DNA from: Pseudomonas shahriarae | Lineage (GTDB): Bacteria > Pseudomonadota > Gammaproteobacteria > Pseudomonadales > Pseudomonadaceae | Reading direction: 5' to 3' | Length of the DNA: 64,000 bases | Assembly (NCBI RefSeq): GCF_014268455.2 | Contig: NZ_CP077085.1 | Location: 1,364,001 to 1,428,000, forward strand | In this document: positions 29,411 to 44,021 of the stretch, piece after piece | Position numbering within the stretch: position 1 is the stretch's first letter | How the letters are laid out: every line of letters starts with the position of its first letter | Translations under genes and position numbers: made by a program | The notes under the pieces: model-generated | What the model was told of the DNA's origin: nothing | Seen by the model: only the letters and a program-made list of their open reading frames with translations | Databases searched by the model: none

Positions 29411-29432
29411 AGGGCTTTTCCTTTTTCCTGCT

Positions 29433-30137
29433 TTAGCGCCGTGCAATATCCGAGAAGTAAAACTTATCCAGCGTATGCCGCGACTCGGTGTATTCGAACT
29501 GCCGCCCGTCCTGCAAAAATGTCTGGTTGCTCACCACAATCACATGGCTCTGGCCGTCGAGGTCCAGGTGCGCCTGGTCGTCCTTGCTGCGGGGCAGGGC
29601 TTCGATGGTGCGCTGGGCGTAGCTGATCTGCAGATGCAGGGTCTGTTCGATGAAGGCGTAGATCGACTGCTCGGCAATCGCCTGGTCCAATCCGGGGATC
29701 AACTCGGCGACGAAGTGGTTGATGTCGAGGATCACCCGTTTGCCGCCGATGCGCCGCACCCGTTTGATGCGGGTAATCAGGGTGCCGGCCTCGGCCTCGA
29801 TATGTTGCAGCAGCGAGCCTTCCAGCGGGAGTTGGGTGAACTCGACCACTTCGGTGCGTACATCATCGCCCAGGTCGGCGTGGGTTTCGTGGAAGCTGAC
29901 GATGCCGCCCAGTTGAAACTCAATCGGGTTGGGCGACAGCACGAAGGTGCCCTTGCCATGGATTTTTTGCGCGAACCCACGCTCCTGCAATTGCTCGATG
30001 GCCCGGCGCACGGTGCCACGGCTGGCCTGGTAGGTGTCCATCAATTCGGTTTCGGAGGGCAGGCGCGTGCCGCGTTGCAGGCGTTCGGTGGTGATGCTGG
30101 CAAGCAGATCGGTGTAGATCTGGTTGTATTTACTCAT
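29433..30137 (-). CDS. treR: Trehalose operon repressor TreR, GntR/HutC family
   Basis: Regulator of 234 residues with an N-terminal GntR winged helix (RLPSETELMDTYQASRGTVR) and a UTRA effector domain that in this family binds trehalose 6-phosphate. The C-terminal TESRHTLDKFYFSDIARR is typical of TreR. It is divergent from treB across 200 bp that hold two 16-bp palindromes, its probable operators. Release by trehalose 6-phosphate, the product of TreB, would give positive feedback. Confidence 0.93.
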   Translation of the reverse strand: MSKYNQIYTDLLASITTERLQRGTRLPSETELMDTYQASRGTVRRAIEQLQERGFAQKIHGKGTFVLSPNPIEFQLGGIVSFHETHADLGDDVRTEVVEFTQLPLEGSLLQHIEAEAGTLITRIKRVRRIGGKRVILDINHFVAELIPGLDQAIAEQSIYAFIEQTLHLQISYAQRTIEALPRSKDDQAHLDLDGQSHVIVVSNQTFLQDGRQFEYTESRHTLDKFYFSDIARR

Positions 30138-30241
30138 GGAGAGGGCTCTGTGCCGCGTTTGCTTTCAAGGCAGGAACCTTAGTGGCAGAGGCGGGCTTTG
30201 TCCATTGGCCCCTTGGAAAGCGGTGGGCGACTATTTTTGTA

Positions 30242-30257
30242 ACTCGTACAGACGAGT
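30242..30257. promoter_or_regulatory. Candidate TreR operator 1
   Basis: ACTCGT-ACAG-ACGAGT, an interrupted palindrome in the treR-treB intergenic region. It is the reverse complement of operator 2, 10 bp away. Confidence 0.75.
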
Positions 30258-30267
30258 TGTTGCTTTA

Positions 30268-30283
30268 ACTCGTCTGTACGAGT
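30268..30283. promoter_or_regulatory. Candidate TreR operator 2
   Basis: ACTCGT-CTGT-ACGAGT. A tentative promoter (TTGCTT 30260-30265, 17 bp, TACTTT 30283-30288) would place this site in the spacer, so binding would block RNA polymerase. The treB start is about 55 bp downstream. Confidence 0.7.
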
Positions 30284-30337
30284 ACTTTTGCCCTCGGCAT
30301 GCTGCCAATAACAAGAATCTAAAGTGGAAGAACAAGC

Positions 30338-31780
30338 ATGAGCCACGACTATTCCAACATCGCCCGCGAGATTCTCCAGAACCTCGGGGGCAGCGATAAC
30401 CTTGAGCAGGCGGCCCACTGCGTGACGCGCCTGCGCCTGGCCCTCAAGGACCCGAGCCTGGTCAACGGCAGTGCGTTGAACCAGGTCGACCTGGTCAAGG
30501 GCTCGTTCTTCACCGGCGGTCTGTTCCAGATCGTCATCGGCCCCGGCGAAGTCGAAAAGGTCTACGCCGCCTTGCGCGAGCAGACTGGCCTGGCCGCCGC
30601 CACCATTGCCGATGTGAAGAAGAAGGGCGCCGACAAGACCAACGCCATGCAGCGCCTGGTGCGGGTGTTCTCCGATGTGTTCATGCCGATCCTGCCGGCG
30701 CTGATCATTGCCGGCCTGCTGATGGGCATCAACAACCTGATGGGCGCCAAGGGCATGTTCATTGAGGGCCAGACCTTGCTCGAGGCTTATCCGAACCTGG
30801 ATGGCCTGTGGAGCCTGATCAACCTGATGGCCAACACCTCGTTTGTGTTCCTCCCGGCGCTGGTGGGCTGGTCGGCGGCCAAGCGCTTTGGCGGCAGTGA
30901 AATCCTCGGCATCGTGCTCGGCCTGATGCTGGTCCACCCGGACTTGCTCAACGCCTGGAACTACGGCAAGGCGGTGGCCGGGCTCGACGGCCAGAGCTTG
31001 CCGTACTTCGATATTCTGGGCTGGTTCCAGATCGAGAAGGTCGGCTATCAAGGCCAGATCCTGCCGATCCTGATGGCCGCCTACGTCATGAGCGTGATTG
31101 AAAAATGGCTGCGGGCGCGGGTGCCGAATGCCATCCAATTGCTCGTCGTGCCGATCACCACCATCGTCGTCACCGGCGTGCTGGCCCTGGCAATCATCGG
31201 CCCGGTGACCCGGCACCTCGGCATCCTGATCACCGAAGGCGTGGTCACTCTGTTTGACCTGGCGCCAATGGTGGGCGGGGCGATTTTCGGCCTGCTGTAT
31301 GCGCCGCTGGTGATTACCGGCATGCACCACATGTTCCTTGCCGTGGACCTGCAGCTGATCTCGACCCAGGGCGGCACGTTTATCTGGCCGATGATTGTCA
31401 TGTCCAACCTGGCCCAGGGCAGCGCGGCCCTCGGGGTGTTCTACATGAGCCGCAATGCGCGGGATAAAAGCATGGCCTCGACCTCGGCGATTTCCGCTTA
31501 CTTCGGCATCACTGAGCCGGCGATGTTTGGGGTGAACCTGCGCTTCAAGTTCCCGTTCTATGCCGCCCTGCTGGGCTCGGCCCTGGGCAGCATTTTCCTC
31601 TCGCTGAACAAGGTGCAGGCCTCGGCCATCGGCGTGGGCGGCCTGCCCGGATTTATTTCGATCGTGCCGCAATCCATCGCGATGTTTGTGATCGGCATGG
31701 TCATCGCGATTGTCGTGCCGTTTGTTCTGACCTGTGGGTTGAGCATGAAAATTGTTCGGCCGGGTTATCGCGTCGCCTGA
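30338..31780 (+). CDS. treB: Trehalose-specific PTS permease EIIBC
   Basis: Transports and phosphorylates trehalose to trehalose 6-phosphate; 480 residues. The EIIB domain (residues 1 to about 90) keeps the phospho-cysteine in AAHCVTRLRLAL. The EIIC domain (about 110-480) has some ten hydrophobic helices and the PTS loop ITGMHHMFLAVD. No EIIA domain is attached; it is supplied by the EIIA-HPr-EI fusion two genes downstream of treC. The divergent treR and two operators indicate induction by trehalose. Confidence 0.95.
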   Translation: MSHDYSNIAREILQNLGGSDNLEQAAHCVTRLRLALKDPSLVNGSALNQVDLVKGSFFTGGLFQIVIGPGEVEKVYAALREQTGLAAATIADVKKKGADKTNAMQRLVRVFSDVFMPILPALIIAGLLMGINNLMGAKGMFIEGQTLLEAYPNLDGLWSLINLMANTSFVFLPALVGWSAAKRFGGSEILGIVLGLMLVHPDLLNAWNYGKAVAGLDGQSLPYFDILGWFQIEKVGYQGQILPILMAAYVMSVIEKWLRARVPNAIQLLVVPITTIVVTGVLALAIIGPVTRHLGILITEGVVTLFDLAPMVGGAIFGLLYAPLVITGMHHMFLAVDLQLISTQGGTFIWPMIVMSNLAQGSAALGVFYMSRNARDKSMASTSAISAYFGITEPAMFGVNLRFKFPFYAALLGSALGSIFLSLNKVQASAIGVGGLPGFISIVPQSIAMFVIGMVIAIVVPFVLTCGLSMKIVRPGYRVA

Positions 31781-31787
31781 TAGATCG

Positions 31788-31859
31788 CCATCGCAGGCAA
31801 GCCAGCTCCCACATCTGGAATGCGTTCCCCTGTGGGAGCCGGGCTTGCCCGCGATGAGG
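31788..31859. repeat. Hybrid REPIN between treB and treC
   Basis: The left arm CATCGCAGGCAAGCCAGCTC is the lower-GC subtype, while the right arm GGAGCCGGGCTTGCCCGCGA is the GC-rich subtype. Inserted within an operon, it may stabilise the treB part of the transcript. Confidence 0.8.
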
Positions 31860-31899
31860 CCCGCAAGACCAGCACACCACTCTACTGAAGGAGCCCACC

Positions 31900-33549
31900 A
31901 TGCAAGACTGGCAACACTCGGTGATCTACCAGATCTACCCCAAAAGCTTCCACAGCCATGCGGGTAACGCCACCGGTGACCTGCTGGGCATCGTGGACAA
32001 ACTCGACTACCTCCAGTGGCTGGGCGTCGATTGCCTGTGGATCACCCCGTTCCTGCGCTCGCCCCAGCGCGACAATGGCTATGACATCAGCGACTACTAC
32101 GCCATCGACCCCAGCTACGGGACCATGGCCGACTGCGACCTGCTGATCAGCGAAGCGGCCAAGCGCGGCATCAAGCTGATGCTCGATATCGTGGTCAACC
32201 ACACCTCCATCGAGCACGAGTGGTTCCAGCAGGCGCGCAGCAGCCTCGACAACCCGTACCGCGACTTCTACATCTGGCGCGACCAGCCCAATAACTGGGA
32301 ATCCAAGTTCGGCGGCTCGGCCTGGGAATACGAGGCGCAGACCGGCCAGTACTTCCTGCACCTGTTCGACCACACCCAGGCCGACCTCAATTGGGACAAC
32401 CCCAAGGTGCGCGCCGAAGTCTACAAGCTCATGCGCTTCTGGCGTGACAAGGGCGTGGGCGGCTTCCGTCTGGACGTGATCAACCTGATCTCCAAGCCGG
32501 CGGATTTCCCCGAAGACAACAGCGACGGCCGGCGCTTCTACACCGATGGGCCGAACGTGCATGCCTACCTGCAGGAAATGCACCGCGAAGTGTTCGAGGG
32601 CCACGCGCTGATCAACGTTGGCGAGATGTCCTCCACCAGCCTCGAACACTGCATTCGCTACTCGCGACCAGAGTCGAAAGAGCTGTCGATGACCTTCAAC
32701 TTTCATCACCTGAAAGTCGATTACCCCAACCTGCAAAAGTGGGTGCGCGCCGACTTCGACTTCCAGCAACTCAAACGGATTTTCTCCGACTGGCAACTGG
32801 GCATGCAGGCCGGGGGCGGCTGGAACGCGTTGTTCTGGTGCAACCATGATCAGCCGCGGGTGGTCTCGCGCTTTGGCGATGACGGCGAGCACCGCGTGGT
32901 CTCAGCCAAGATGCTCGCCACGGCCCTGCACTTCCTCCAGGGCACGCCGTTTGTGTACCAGGGCGAAGAGCTGGGCATGACCAATCCGGGCTTCGACAGC
33001 ATCGAGCAGTACCGTGATGTCGAGACCCTCAACATCTACCGCCTCAAGCGCGATGCCGGTGAGTCCGAGGCCTCGAGCATGGCCGCGATCATGCAGAAAT
33101 CCCGCGATAACGGCCGCACGCCGATGCAGTGGGATAGCAGCCAGGCCAATGCCGGCTTCAGCCGCGCTGAACCGTGGATCGGCATCCCGGCCAATGCGGC
33201 GCAGATCAATGTCCAGAGCCAGCTGGATGACCCGGATTCGGTGCTGCATCACTACCGCGCGCTGATCGCCTTGCGGCGCCTTGAGCCGCTGATTCAAGAA
33301 GGCGTCTACCGCCAACTGCTGCAAGACCACGACAAGGTCTGGGCGTACCTGCGTGAAGGCCATGGCGAGCGCCTGTTGGTGCTGAACAACTTCTATGGCC
33401 AGCCCTGCGAAATCCAGTTGCCCAACAACCTGATCAGCGCGGCGAGTGAGCAACGCCTGCTGATCAGCAACTACCCCGACTGCCCGGTGCCCACGGACAC
33501 GGTCATCTTGCGTCCTTACGAGTCTTTTGTGCTGCACCTGACCGACTGA
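31900..33549 (+). CDS. treC: Trehalose-6-phosphate hydrolase
   Basis: GH13 alpha-amylase-fold enzyme of 549 residues that splits trehalose 6-phosphate into glucose and glucose 6-phosphate. Catalytic residues are visible: nucleophile Asp in GGFRLDVINLIS, acid/base Glu in LINVGEMSSTS and the third Asp in FWCNHDQPRVVS. The N-terminus WQHSVIYQIYPKSFH is typical of TreC. It acts directly on the product of TreB. Confidence 0.96.
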   Translation: MQDWQHSVIYQIYPKSFHSHAGNATGDLLGIVDKLDYLQWLGVDCLWITPFLRSPQRDNGYDISDYYAIDPSYGTMADCDLLISEAAKRGIKLMLDIVVNHTSIEHEWFQQARSSLDNPYRDFYIWRDQPNNWESKFGGSAWEYEAQTGQYFLHLFDHTQADLNWDNPKVRAEVYKLMRFWRDKGVGGFRLDVINLISKPADFPEDNSDGRRFYTDGPNVHAYLQEMHREVFEGHALINVGEMSSTSLEHCIRYSRPESKELSMTFNFHHLKVDYPNLQKWVRADFDFQQLKRIFSDWQLGMQAGGGWNALFWCNHDQPRVVSRFGDDGEHRVVSAKMLATALHFLQGTPFVYQGEELGMTNPGFDSIEQYRDVETLNIYRLKRDAGESEASSMAAIMQKSRDNGRTPMQWDSSQANAGFSRAEPWIGIPANAAQINVQSQLDDPDSVLHHYRALIALRRLEPLIQEGVYRQLLQDHDKVWAYLREGHGERLLVLNNFYGQPCEIQLPNNLISAASEQRLLISNYPDCPVPTDTVILRPYESFVLHLTD

Positions 33550-33600
33550 AACATCCCCTTTTCAGGCGCCGGCTTGCCGGCTCCGACAGGGAAAAAATAA

Positions 33601-34842
<1,242 letters not shown>

Positions 34843-34853
34843 ACACCGGCTTT

Positions 34854-34941
34854 ATGTGGGAGCCGGGCTTGCCCGCGATACCGGCGGCTCGGTGTTCCAG
34901 TGCAACCGTATTGATGCAATCGCAGGCAAGCCAGCTCCCAC
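34854..34941. repeat. Hybrid REPIN between the porin gene and the PTS fusion
   Basis: Left arm TGTGGGAGCCGGGCTTGCCC (GC-rich subtype) and right arm CGCAGGCAAGCCAGCTCCCA (lower-GC subtype), with about 40 bp between. It has the opposite arm order to the copy at 31788. Confidence 0.8.
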
Positions 34942-35011
34942 TGGGGCCCATTTCACCCCGGGATTTGTACTCGGCCGATGATTTTTACAGAACCAAACAG
35001 CAGGTGATGTC

Positions 35012-37543
35012 ATGACCACAACTCAACCCCTGGAACTGCTGGCGCCCCTGGCGGGTGTGCTGTTGCCCCTGGACCAGGTGCCGGATCCGGTGTTCTCCAG
35101 TCGCCTGATCGGCGATGGCGTGTGTATCGACCCCACCTCGCAGACCCTCTGCGCGCCGCTGGCCGGGGTGATCAGCAATGTCCAGGACAGTGGGCATGCG
35201 GTCAGCGTCACCGACGACTACGGCGTGCAGGTGCTGATGCATATCGGCCTGGATACCGTGAACCTGGCGGGCAAGGGCTTCACCCGGCTGGTCGAGGAAG
35301 GCCAGCGGGTCGAGGCGGGTCAGCCGTTGATCGAGTTTGATGCCGACTTTATCGCGCTCAATGCTCGCAGCCTGCTGACCCTGATGCTGGTGGTCAGCGG
35401 CGAGCCATTTGTGCTGCTGGCGACGGACACCGGACTCGTCGCCGCCGGGCAACCGTTGCTGCGGGTGACCCCGGTAATCCGTGCGGCCAACGACGAGGAA
35501 GAGGAGGGCGACGCACTGTTTTCCAAACCCCTCACGTTGCCCAATGCCAACGGCCTGCATGCCCGCCCGGCGGCGGTGCTGGCCCAGGCGGCCAAGGGCT
35601 TCAATGCGAGCATCTGCCTGCACAAGCAAACCCAGAGCGCCAACGCCAAGTCCCTGGTGGCGATCATGGCGTTGCAGACGGTGCAGGGCGATACCTTGCA
35701 AGTCAGCGCCGCGGGGCAGGACGCCGAGGCGGCGATCCAGGCGCTGGTCGCGCTGTTGCTGGAGGGCTGTGGCGAAACCGTAGCGGTGCTGGCCGAGGAG
35801 GTTAAACCGGTCGCGCCGCTGTCGTCGGCGAGCGTGTTGCGCGGCGTCTGTGCGTCGCCCGGTTCGGCGTTTGGCCAAGTAGTGCAGGTGGCCGAGCCGC
35901 AGCTGAATGTGCCTGAAGAGGGGGCTGGCGAGGCGCTGGAACGGGCCGCCCTGGAACGTGGCTTGTGCGCTGCAACCCAGGCGCTGCAGGCGTTGCAGGA
36001 CAAGCCCGGCGGCAGTGCCCAGGTAGAGATTTTCCGTGCCCATCAGGAATTGCTCGAAGACCCGACCCTGCTTGAACAAGCCCACGCCCTGCTCGCCGAA
36101 GGCAAGAGCGCCGCGTTTGCCTGGAACAGCGCCACACTCGCTACCGCCGGGCTGTTCGAGCAATCAGGCAGCCCCCTGCTGGCCGAACGCGCCGCCGACA
36201 TGGCGGATGTTGGCCAGCGCGTGCTCAAGCTGATCCTCGGGGTTCAAGACGGCGCCTGGGAGTTGCCGGAGCAGGCCATCCTGATTGCCGAGCAATTGAC
36301 CCCCTCGCAAACCGCCAGCCTCGATCCGGGCAAGGTGCTGGGGTTTATCACCGTGGCCGGAGGGGCCACCAGCCACGTCGCCATTCTTGCTCGCGCCCTG
36401 GGCTTGCCGGCGATGTGCGGTGTGTCGGCCCAGGTCCTGGCGTTGCCCGATGGCAAGCCCGTGTTGCTGGACGCCGACAAAGGCGAACTGCACCTCGACC
36501 CGGACCTGGCGGTGATCGAGACGCTGCGGGCTGCGCGCGAGCAGCAGGTTGTGCGCCACCAGCGCGATCTGCAGCAGGCCGCCTTGGCCGCCATCACTCG
36601 CGATGGTCATCATATTGAGGTGACCGCCAACGTCGCTTCGCTGCAGGAGGTGCAGCAAGCCCTGGTCCTGGGGGCCGAGGGGGTCGGGCTGTTGCGCTCG
36701 GAGTTTCTCTACCTGGACCGCAACCGCGCGCCGAGCCCGCAGGAACAGGCCCAGACCTACAGCGCCATTGCCGGTGTCTTGGGCACCGAGCGCAATCTGG
36801 TGGTACGCACGCTGGATGTGGGCGGTGACAAACCCTTGGCCTATGTGCCGATGGACAGCGAGACCAACCCCTTTCTTGGCCTGCGCGGCATTCGCCTGTG
36901 CCTGGAGCGCCCGCAACTGCTGCGCGAGCAGTTCCGCGCAATCCTTGCCAGCGCGGGCCTGGCGCGGCTGCATATCATGTTGCCGATGGTCAGCCTGTTG
37001 TCGGAGCTGCATCAGGCCCGGCAGATCCTCGAAGAGGAAGCGCTGGCCCTGGGGCTTGCCGAGCTGCCGAAGCTGGGGATCATGATTGAGGTGCCGTCGG
37101 CGGCATTGATGGCGGATGTGTTTGCGCCCCATGTGGACTTTTTCTCGATCGGCACCAATGACCTGACCCAATACACCCTGGCCATGGACCGCGACCACCC
37201 GCGCCTGGCCAGCCAGGCCGACAGCTTTCACCCGGCGGTGCTGCGCCTGATCGCCACCACGGTCAAGGCCGCCCATGCCCATGGCAAGTGGGTGGGTGTG
37301 TGTGGCGCGCTGGCGTCCGAAACACTGGCGGTGCCGATGTTGATCGGGCTGGGGGTGGACGAGTTGTCTGTCAGCGTACCGTTGATCCCGAGTATCAAGG
37401 CCACCGTGCGTGACCTGGACCTGGCGGACTGCCAACTGATCGCCCACCAGGTGTTGAACCTGGAAGAGGCCGCCCAGGTGCGCGAGGCTCTGAGCCTGTA
37501 CCACGCAGCGACCGTCGAAACCTCATTGGTTGTGGAGAACTGA
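35012..37543 (+). CDS. PTS multiphosphoryl protein EIIA(Glc)-HPr-EI, trehalose-linked
   Basis: Fusion of 843 residues carrying all soluble PTS steps. The glucose-type EIIA (residues 1 to about 150) has the phospho-histidine at 77 in VLMHIGLDTVN. HPr (about 170-260) has H183 in NANGLHARPAAVL. Enzyme I (about 275-843) has the active His near 455 in GGATSHVAILARA and the PEP site segments GLLRSEFLYLDR and GTNDLTQYTLAMDRDH. It can take phosphate from PEP and pass it to TreB, which lacks EIIA, making the locus self-sufficient. A second fusion of nearly the same length serves the nag locus. Confidence 0.93.
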   Translation: MTTTQPLELLAPLAGVLLPLDQVPDPVFSSRLIGDGVCIDPTSQTLCAPLAGVISNVQDSGHAVSVTDDYGVQVLMHIGLDTVNLAGKGFTRLVEEGQRVEAGQPLIEFDADFIALNARSLLTLMLVVSGEPFVLLATDTGLVAAGQPLLRVTPVIRAANDEEEEGDALFSKPLTLPNANGLHARPAAVLAQAAKGFNASICLHKQTQSANAKSLVAIMALQTVQGDTLQVSAAGQDAEAAIQALVALLLEGCGETVAVLAEEVKPVAPLSSASVLRGVCASPGSAFGQVVQVAEPQLNVPEEGAGEALERAALERGLCAATQALQALQDKPGGSAQVEIFRAHQELLEDPTLLEQAHALLAEGKSAAFAWNSATLATAGLFEQSGSPLLAERAADMADVGQRVLKLILGVQDGAWELPEQAILIAEQLTPSQTASLDPGKVLGFITVAGGATSHVAILARALGLPAMCGVSAQVLALPDGKPVLLDADKGELHLDPDLAVIETLRAAREQQVVRHQRDLQQAALAAITRDGHHIEVTANVASLQEVQQALVLGAEGVGLLRSEFLYLDRNRAPSPQEQAQTYSAIAGVLGTERNLVVRTLDVGGDKPLAYVPMDSETNPFLGLRGIRLCLERPQLLREQFRAILASAGLARLHIMLPMVSLLSELHQARQILEEEALALGLAELPKLGIMIEVPSAALMADVFAPHVDFFSIGTNDLTQYTLAMDRDHPRLASQADSFHPAVLRLIATTVKAAHAHGKWVGVCGALASETLAVPMLIGLGVDELSVSVPLIPSIKATVRDLDLADCQLIAHQVLNLEEAAQVREALSLYHAATVETSLVVEN

Positions 37544-37545
37544 AT

Positions 37546-37830
37546 ATGTTCGAGAAATTGCAGCAGGCGTTCTGGAAAGCCCTGACCCCGGACCTGGTGG
37601 CGGAAACGGCGGTTGCCGAGCCGAAGGCTGACGGCATGTTGGCGCCGGCGGTGCTGAGTGCATTGGGCGGGGCGGCGAATCTCAAGACGCAGCAGCGGGT
37701 GGCGTTGACGCGGACCCGCGTGCAGCTACAGGACCCGGCGCTAGTGGACGAGGCGGCGCTGAAGGCGGCGGGTATCACGGCGGTGATGGTGCTGGCGGGC
37801 GGGGTGGTGCATCTGATCACTGGCCTGTAG
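37546..37830 (+). CDS. Stand-alone degenerate PTS EIIB-like protein lacking the active cysteine
   Basis: 94 residues, starting 3 bp after the PTS fusion. After a variable N-terminus, residues about 38-94 follow the glucose-family EIIB fold (LGGAANLKTQQRVALTRTRV, then ALKAAGITAVMVLAGGVVHLITG). The position of the phospho-cysteine (AAHC-VTR in TreB, VGAC-TTR in NagE) is alanine here (QRVA-LTR). It therefore cannot carry phosphate in the normal way. It may be a regulatory or docking module for the fusion protein, or a remnant. The C-terminal domain of NagE is degenerate in the same manner. Confidence 0.75.
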   Translation: MFEKLQQAFWKALTPDLVAETAVAEPKADGMLAPAVLSALGGAANLKTQQRVALTRTRVQLQDPALVDEAALKAAGITAVMVLAGGVVHLITGL

Positions 37831-37844
37831 AACACCACAAAATA

Positions 37845-37937
37845 AATGTGGGAGCGGGCTTGCTCGCGATAGCGGTGGGTCAGTCAAATACTCATCAACT
37901 GACCCACCGCTATCGCGGGCAAGCCCGCTCCCACATT
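37845..37937. repeat. Long REPIN, GC-rich subtype, between convergent genes
   Basis: Arms AATGTGGGAGCGGGCTTGCT and AGCCCGCTCCCACATT pair, and the match continues through CGCGATAGCGGTGGGTCAGT, giving a stem of about 38 bp with one mismatch around a short loop. It lies where transcripts of the tre locus and of mltF meet and may act as a boundary. Confidence 0.88.
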
Positions 37938-37968
37938 GGGTTTTGTGCTGTCTGATCGTTCCCAGGGG

Positions 37969-43613
<5,645 letters not shown>

Positions 43614-43617
43614 GGCC

Positions 43618-43929
43618 GTGTACAAGCTCAGCTTCTTTGTGCCCGACAGCCATGTGGAGGCGGTGAAAAGCGCCGTCTTCGCGGCCGGTGGCGGGCGCAT
43701 CGGCGACTACGACAGCTGTGCCTGGCAAGTGCTGGGCCAGGGCCAATTCCGCCCGATGGACGGCAGCCAGCCGTTTATCGGGCAGGTGGGCCAGGTCGAA
43801 GTGGTTGAAGAATGGAAGGTCGAGCTGGTGGTGGCTGATGAGTTGATCAAGGCAGTTGTCGCTGCGTTGAAGCTCAGCCACCCCTATGAAACACCGGCTT
43901 ATGAGGTGTGGCAGCTGGCGGATTTCTGA
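43618..43929 (+). CDS. YqfO/NIF3-like small protein
   Basis: 103 residues, starting at GTG 43618 only 4 bp after purL. The sequence YKLSFFVPDSHVEAVKSAVF, then GRIGDYDSCAWQ and HPYETPAYEVWQ, matches the stand-alone CutA/PII-like insert domain of the YqfO/NIF3 family. The biochemical role is not established; the fold suggests ligand-dependent regulation. It is in an apparent operon with purL and ahead of a terminator. Confidence 0.85.
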   Translation: MYKLSFFVPDSHVEAVKSAVFAAGGGRIGDYDSCAWQVLGQGQFRPMDGSQPFIGQVGQVEVVEEWKVELVVADELIKAVVAALKLSHPYETPAYEVWQLADF

Positions 43930-43947
43930 TCGGCCGGCTGTAGACAG

Positions 43948-43984
43948 AAAACCCGCTGGGCCGACTTGGCCAGCGGGTTTTTTT
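43948..43984. terminator. Terminator between purL-yqfO and the toxin gene
   Basis: AAAACCCGCTGG and CCAGCGGGTTT pair around a 10-base loop, followed by a run of T. The matching A run on the other side lets it also stop minus-strand transcription of the toxin gene that ends at 44022. Confidence 0.88.
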
Positions 43985-44021
43985 GTGGGCGATCATGCCG
44001 CCATGGGCAAGCCTCAATCAC

